A DNA stretch of 64,000 nucleotides from Eonycteris spelaea (taxonomy: Eukaryota > Chordata > Mammalia > Chiroptera > Pteropodidae): positions 2,670,501 through 2,734,500 of the forward strand of contig PUFA01000210.1 of assembly GCA_003508835.1 (NCBI GenBank), written 5' to 3'. Position 1 is the stretch's first letter; every line of letters begins with the position of its first letter. Position numbers and translations under genes: made by a program. This document shows, piece by piece, positions 58,774 through 64,000 of this stretch. The notes under the pieces are model-generated. The model was not told where the DNA came from, made no database searches, and saw nothing but the letters and a program-made list of their open reading frames with translations.

Positions 58774-58804
58774 AGAGAGAGAGAGAGAAAAAGAGAGAGA
58801 GAGA
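58774..58804. repeat. (GA)n microsatellite
   Basis: GA repeats with an A-rich interruption. Confidence 0.95.
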
Positions 58805-59340
58805 CTTGTTTACAAGAAAAGCGAATTATTTAAAATCTATGAGAAGTTCTGCAATTTAAATGTTTATTTCACCAGTATTTCTGAAATGTATTTACTCACT
58901 GTGTGTATGTCAGTTTAGAAGTGTATGTCACTTCCATAGGGACTCATGACTAATTTATAATAACTTAAGAACTTTGTTGTTACACTGTATTTCAGAGTAT
59001 CCTTCTGAAACCTTATGAGGCCCAAGCTCTTGTATTATCTGATACATGTCTCTTCCAAATTTCAGTGTTTTTTATTCACTGAAACAGAGGACTGTGGTAT
59101 TTTCTAATAATGATCATTATTCTGGAAAGGGCAACTCAAGCAAAGATTTGTATTTTCTCTATTTAACATAATATTATCATGTGTTTTCACCTCACTAAAG
59201 GATAAACTCAGTATCACTCAATAAGCAATGCAACAACCAAGTACTTGGAGTAAAACAATGAGCCATCCAGCATTCCAAAATGTTTCGGGACAGGCTTCTA
59301 TGGTGTTAACTAAGTGTTGTTGTTATTATAATTAACTATA

Positions 59341-59370
59341 AATTATTATTATTACTATTATTATTATTAA
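59341..59370. repeat. (ATT)n microsatellite
   Basis: Trinucleotide repeat with one ACT interruption. Confidence 0.95.
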
Positions 59371-62184
59371 TCTCTAAAGATGTTAACTTGTTTTATGCAA
59401 TACAGGTATTTTGAACATTTGAATGCAAAATATATTTCCATAAATTAAATATGTTTTAAAAAAAACATTAATGCAGTTGAATGCTTAAGGGAACCATGGC
59501 TAAACATGGCTGAAATGTTTGCAAAATTAAAATAGATTATTACTTGTAATATGATTATAATCCAATACCAATCATATATATTTCCTATTACTTTGGGTAT
59601 TCTAAAACTGAGAGTATAACAAAATTGTTCTAGGGATCCATATGTGGTATGTAATAATGTTCAAAATGGAAAAAGCATCAATGGATGACCAACTCTAAAG
59701 TGACATAATTTTATGGAGAAGATGAGAATCAGTTATAACTTTAAGAGAAATATCAATATATTTCACAGTTGTTTCCCTTCAAGGAAATCTCCTAAAATTC
59801 TATAGCATGTTTATTGTTAAGGAATTTGTCCAGAAAATATTTCCAATGTCCTGCGCTCTGGTTATCCACACCCTGGGTTCTGCAAAGGTCTTTACATGCA
59901 TGTTATACTCCAATGATGTTTTCATCCTGAAAATATATTGTCTCCATAACTGAACACCTGCCCCAAAGCACAACATTAGACTGAGAATGTGCATTCAAAT
60001 ATCCTAGAGTCAATATATTAGAAGTTATCAGAACATATTGCTCGAAAGCAGAAAAATTAATCAAAATGTCCTATTCTAGCTTTGCTAGCAGCAGCAGGGC
60101 ACAACAGACTGCAGAACTGATTAGTTACTTATTAAGTAAGAACAGCAGTGACAGACTTTCAAAATATCAAATTAGCCTAACAGAGCTCCCAGCAAAATGG
60201 TAAAACCTAAACGCAAGCTGGGCTGTAGACAAAGCGGGGACCATCTATGAAAAGTGGAAATGACAAAGGTTCTTGCTGATACTGCCCTCTGCAAAATGTC
60301 ATATGTTTGGACTTAATAGAGTTGCTCCAGTTATTCTAATTTCTGTGTTCTTCTCCCTTGGGCAAGTTTACTCACTTGGTCTGAAGTCATACCAGGGAAA
60401 TCAAAGATCCTCAGGATCTGGTCCAGAAAATGCTCCTCCGTTTGGCATGCACTTGGTCACTGAAAAAATGGAGATACACTCAATCTTGACTGCAGGTAAA
60501 ATCATTGGGTAACATCACCAGATGATGTTACTAGCTTGTTTTTATCATCGGAGTAAACAAAAGTTTTAATTAGAAGAGATCACATGTCCTACTAATGTCT
60601 TATATGTCTCACTAGCCACCATTAGCAGCTGGCAACTAACTATCTGACAAAGTTGGATCAGTAGTTTCCAGCAGTTAGATAATATGAGCTAGCTGCCTTC
60701 TCCTGTAAGATGGGAATTCACATATGTGGGATGCTGCCTGTGAACTGAGTACTGGTATTCAGTATTAAAAGGAGATTGTTGAAGAGATAGTATATGCAAC
60801 TTCCTGTAGAACTTTCCATCATCTCAATCTTGGGGTTAAACATATGATGACTATCTAATGCTCCTTATCTTATCACCCATTATTTCCTTTGTGAGCATTA
60901 TAAAGAATCAACACCTTTCAATAGGCATCAAAATGAGTCTGGCAAGGTAAGTAAAGAAGAAAAATCAGCAGCAAAAGCATTAAAGAGAAAGTATCAAGTC
61001 TATAATTTTCCTCTGTAATTCCTCCAAAAGGGTGCATCATTTTTTGAAGAATTCGTCCCTAGGTTCCCATATACCCTGGAAGAAGTTGGATGTCTTTCCA
61101 AAGCCTTTCAACTATGTAAGGTATTTATTAAAGGTCTTGGTTTGGGAAATGAAGGCTGTTTATATTGCAAATTGCCTTCTAGTCAAGCCCTTCTCCACAA
61201 CTAATTGGCATGACCTTGGATGTATCTGCTCTTGAATATCCTTGACATCCATCTGCTATGAAGATGAATTAGTTATTTAGGTAGCAATCAGCTTTCCTGG
61301 TTTAGCCAAAGTGCATCCATTCCTCTTTAAGCCTATTAAACTGGGAATAGACTTTCCAGCTAATGCACAATGCAATCACTACCACTCTGGAGGTGCCAGG
61401 CACCTAAATATTTTGTATTCAGTTTTGAAAAAATTCTTTCTAAAATAAGAAGGCTAGAAAGGAGGGAGAAGAAATAAGCTGGGGTGGGGGAAGGGAGTAA
61501 ATAAAGACCTAGAAATTCAATTAAGAGTCTAGGTATTGGCCAATTTTTATTAGCTCCAACTTTGACTTATAGGGCTGAGGTCAGCAAGTCGTTAGTGTAA
61601 AGGCATGTAGGGAGGGTAAAGGAATACAGGGAGCACGAAGTCCCTTAAATGAGTAACAAGAGATAATTGGCCCTAAAGACAGGAACAATCAGAGTTTATT
61701 CCAGGGAAAGGATCCATTTCTCTGCAACCCTCCAGCCAGCATGAGGCAATCTCCCACTGCTACATGGCTTACCCTTAAAATCTTTGCAAGTGACCACTCC
61801 CTCTCTCGATCCACACATACCCAATCTTTAGAGAAGAAGAAGAAAAAAAAAAGGTTTGCTGTCCATGCATGATTTAAAAAAAGACATAATCTGAGATTAT
61901 TTAGAATTTGTATTTAGTAACAAAGTAAAAATAGTACCACAAATTTTTTAACATGATCTTTGTTCACTAAGAAAATGTTAAGCACCAGAATCTGTCCAAA
62001 TACATTGATATACATTATCCCAGAATGTTCATAGAACGGCGTCCTTGGGCAAATATCTTAACTGATGTTCTAGAGCTAAAAACAATGGCGGCTCAGTGGG
62101 ATGACTACCTTGTTTGAAGTAATACAGTCGTTGCCACTTCACGTCCAAGTCTTCTGATTCTATAGTGTATTCCTGCCACTACAC

Positions 62185-62315
62185 ACTCATGCATGAAACA
62201 AACACTTATTGAGCGCCTACCACGTGGCTGTCAGTATTCTTGATATGAGGATACAACAGTGGATAAACCAGGCAAACATCTGTGGCTTCACAGATCTAAC
62301 ATTCTACAAGGTTCC
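62185..62315 (-). mobile_element. L2 LINE 3' end
   Basis: 'aaacaaacacttattgagcgcctaccacgtggctgtcag' (62197-62235), 'ggatacaacagtggataaaccaggcaaacatctgtggcttcacagatctaacattctac' pattern (62249-62306) is the reversed end of L2, the same family as 15372-16430 on the other strand. Confidence 0.8.
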
Positions 62316-62319
62316 CATG

Positions 62320-63125
62320 TCTTGTTTATTTTTCTAATTAACATTTGAGGACAATAGGTCAGTGGCATTTTTGGTGTGCTTGCTTGTTTGTTTTCTATGT
62401 TTTCTTCTGGATAACATTATGCTCAAGAGAGTCATATTGATTTGATTTGATCCAATTTTATTTAATTTTTAAATACCTCTTATGTGTTAGTGACCAGATC
62501 AGACACTGGCAATGCATAAGTAAAACAATGACGTTGGGCGTTGAAAAGAGGAAGTCTTAGGGATTTTAAGAAAATAATAGGGATTCTGATTCAACCTGGT
62601 GGATTGAACAAATTATTAACCACATCTCCTCTTGAAACAGTACTTTGATATTAAAGGGGATAAAAAGCATAAGGTCACAAGGACAAAGTTAAAAATAGAA
62701 ATAATAGAAGACAGACACTGAGATTACATTTCCACAGACAGAAAACAGTTGGATGAGAGAAAACTGACATGTAAGGGAGGCCTGAAAGCTCAGTGGCCAT
62801 AGGGGTAGGTGGTTAGGTGATACCAGGAAGCAGACCAATGTGTTTAAGAACCCTGGAAAGACTCAAGAGTTGAATGATGCAGCAGGGTAAAAGTTAGGGT
62901 GACTGGTGGACAATGAACAGGAAGATTGTTTGAAAATCTGTCTAAGACACATTTTACTCCTAGATCTTATTCTCCACCCACATAGCAAATAATATCACCT
63001 TCGCAATGTCTGTAACTACTGATATTATACTCTCTGGAGGAGTTAAATAAGATTTTTGTTTCTGGGACACTGAACTAAGAAATCAGTGGACAATTTAAAA
63101 TCATGTGAATTAAGTAATTATCTCC
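62320..63125. other. Unassigned noncoding DNA
   Basis: No repeat or gene recognised. Confidence 0.5.
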
Positions 63126-63129
63126 CTGA

Positions 63130-63785
63130 ATCCTTTCCCTGCACATCTACATTCCCTTATTAGACTCTGCAGTGGGCAGTTTCTGACCTGACATTCGCAT
63201 TCCTGTCTTCCTAATACCTAAGCCCTTGTGTCACTACCCCCTTACTGTGTGGGCTGGGCGTGGGGACTCTCTTCTAATGACTAGAATGTGGCAAAATGAT
63301 CAAATGTCATTTCTATGATTAAGTGACAAAAACTGTGACTTCTGTCTTGCTAGCACTCTTGCTGGCACTTTCTTGAGGTCTTTCTTGCTCAGTCCTAATG
63401 AAGTAAGCTATATGGAGAGACCTACTTTGAAAGAAACTAAGGAAAGCCTCTGTCCAACAGACCATGAGAAACTGAATCCTGTCAACAACCACGTGAGTGA
63501 ACTAGAAACAGAGCCTTTCCAGTGAAGCCCTAAGATGGCTGCAGACTTGTATGATCACCTGGTATCTTGGTTTTCTCAGGACTAAGGGGTTGCTGGCATA
63601 TAAGACTTTCAAGGCTAAGACTAGGAAAGTCCTAGACAGATTGGGATAATGCTTTACCCCACTTGTAAGAGATCCAGAGCCAAAAGTTCCAGCTAGGCTG
63701 TACTCTGATTCCTGACCACAAAAACTGTGAGATAATAACTAATTGCGGGTGCTCGTTATGCAGCAAAGGATAACTAAAACATGTT
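63130..63785 (+). mobile_element. Probable MaLR-type LTR (MLT1-like)
   Basis: Follows an ancient mammalian LTR pattern: 'tcctaatacctaagcccttgtgtcac' (63210), 'gtgtgggctgggcgtgggg' (63246), 'cttctaatgactagaatgtggc' (63272), 'tgtcaacaaccacgtgagtgaac' (63479), 'gaccacaaaaactgtgagataataac' (63714-63739) and the terminal 'atgcagcaaaggataactaaaac' (63758-63780). A region around 63565-63640 does not fit and may be a small insertion. No viral coding sequence is present. Confidence 0.65.
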
Positions 63786-64000
63786 CTCAGAACACTGACA
63801 GCCAAGATTATATCAACAAGGCAGGATATCTGACTAGTTCTCTCTGGTAAAATGATAATCACAAGACAAAAGATCTATCATTACTTACAGTCAGTGGATT
63901 TCCTAACAAAATTCTAAGATTCCTCCCAAGCATTTCAAGATGAAGTCTACCACTTATCAAGACCTGTGCTTACAGACCTCTAAAAACATTTTAAAGTTTA

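Larger units (their letters stand above)
58135..62180. other. Second L1-free stretch, unassigned
   Basis: About 4 kb with no recognised transposon, only (GA)n at 58774-58804 and (ATT)n at 59341-59370. Patches around 60060-60260 and 61290-61420 look like unique DNA of higher complexity. Short frames (59800-59994 minus, 60273-60512 plus, 61032-61235 plus) have no domain. Confidence 0.5.

Noticed and set aside
60273..60512. 79-codon plus-strand frame
   Set aside because: No recognisable homology and no splice or promoter context.

Overview
This is AT-rich, gene-poor placental-mammal nuclear DNA. I find no functional protein-coding gene, no structural RNA gene and no CRISPR. Every long open frame is either a decayed LINE-1 (L1) frame, the antisense of one, or a chance frame. 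The window is best read as intergenic or deep intronic DNA built from nested transposons of several ages.

Organism: the ancient layer (MIR, L2, MER5-like hAT, Tigger, MLT1-type MaLR LTRs, L1M) is shared by placental mammals. The younger L1s end in 3' sequences (an 'accaatgtcacc...aataaa' type and an 'aatataatatt...tgtcaactgtaatta' type) that I associate with laurasiatherians and, for the first type, with bats. I see no Alu, B1/B2, carnivore tRNA-Lys SINE, ruminant BovB/tRNA SINE, horse ERE or bat VES SINE. With no intact L1 ORF, this fits a bat, possibly a pteropodid. That is inference, not proof.

Layout. 1-2.4 kb: unassigned. 2.45-8.75 kb: near full-length minus-strand L1. 8.75-10.86 kb: older minus-strand L1 ORF2. 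10.9-15.2 kb: sparse old repeats (L1 3' end, MER5-like, MIRs). 15.37-16.43 kb: L2 split by an L1 3' end. 16.78-18.13 kb: minus-strand L1 3' part. 19.4-30.6 kb: an old plus-strand L1 split by two younger L1s, an internally deleted 'half-L1' (21.2-24.9 kb) and a 5'-truncated, rearranged L1 (25.4-29.1 kb). 31-33 kb: old LTR-like sequence. 33.5-36.9 kb: minus-strand L1. 36.9-37.9 kb: decayed Tigger DNA transposon. 39.05-40.22 kb: old L1 3'UTR split by an MLT1-type LTR. 40.25-48.4 kb: an L1-free stretch with MIRs and candidate conserved noncoding DNA. 48.4-53.6 kb: old minus-strand L1 split by a second half-L1 (49.7-53.0 kb). 53.6-64 kb: mostly unassigned, with MIR, L1 fragments, L2 and a MaLR-like LTR.

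The most interesting observation is that the two half-L1 copies, on opposite strands 25 kb apart, share the same internal ORF2 breakpoint. Endonuclease codons are joined directly to C-terminal ORF2 codons and the whole reverse-transcriptase region is absent. This points to a non-autonomous L1 subfamily (HAL1-like architecture) that spread as a deleted unit, not to two independent deletions. All repeat names come from reading and recall of consensus patterns. Boundaries are approximate, usually within tens of bases.
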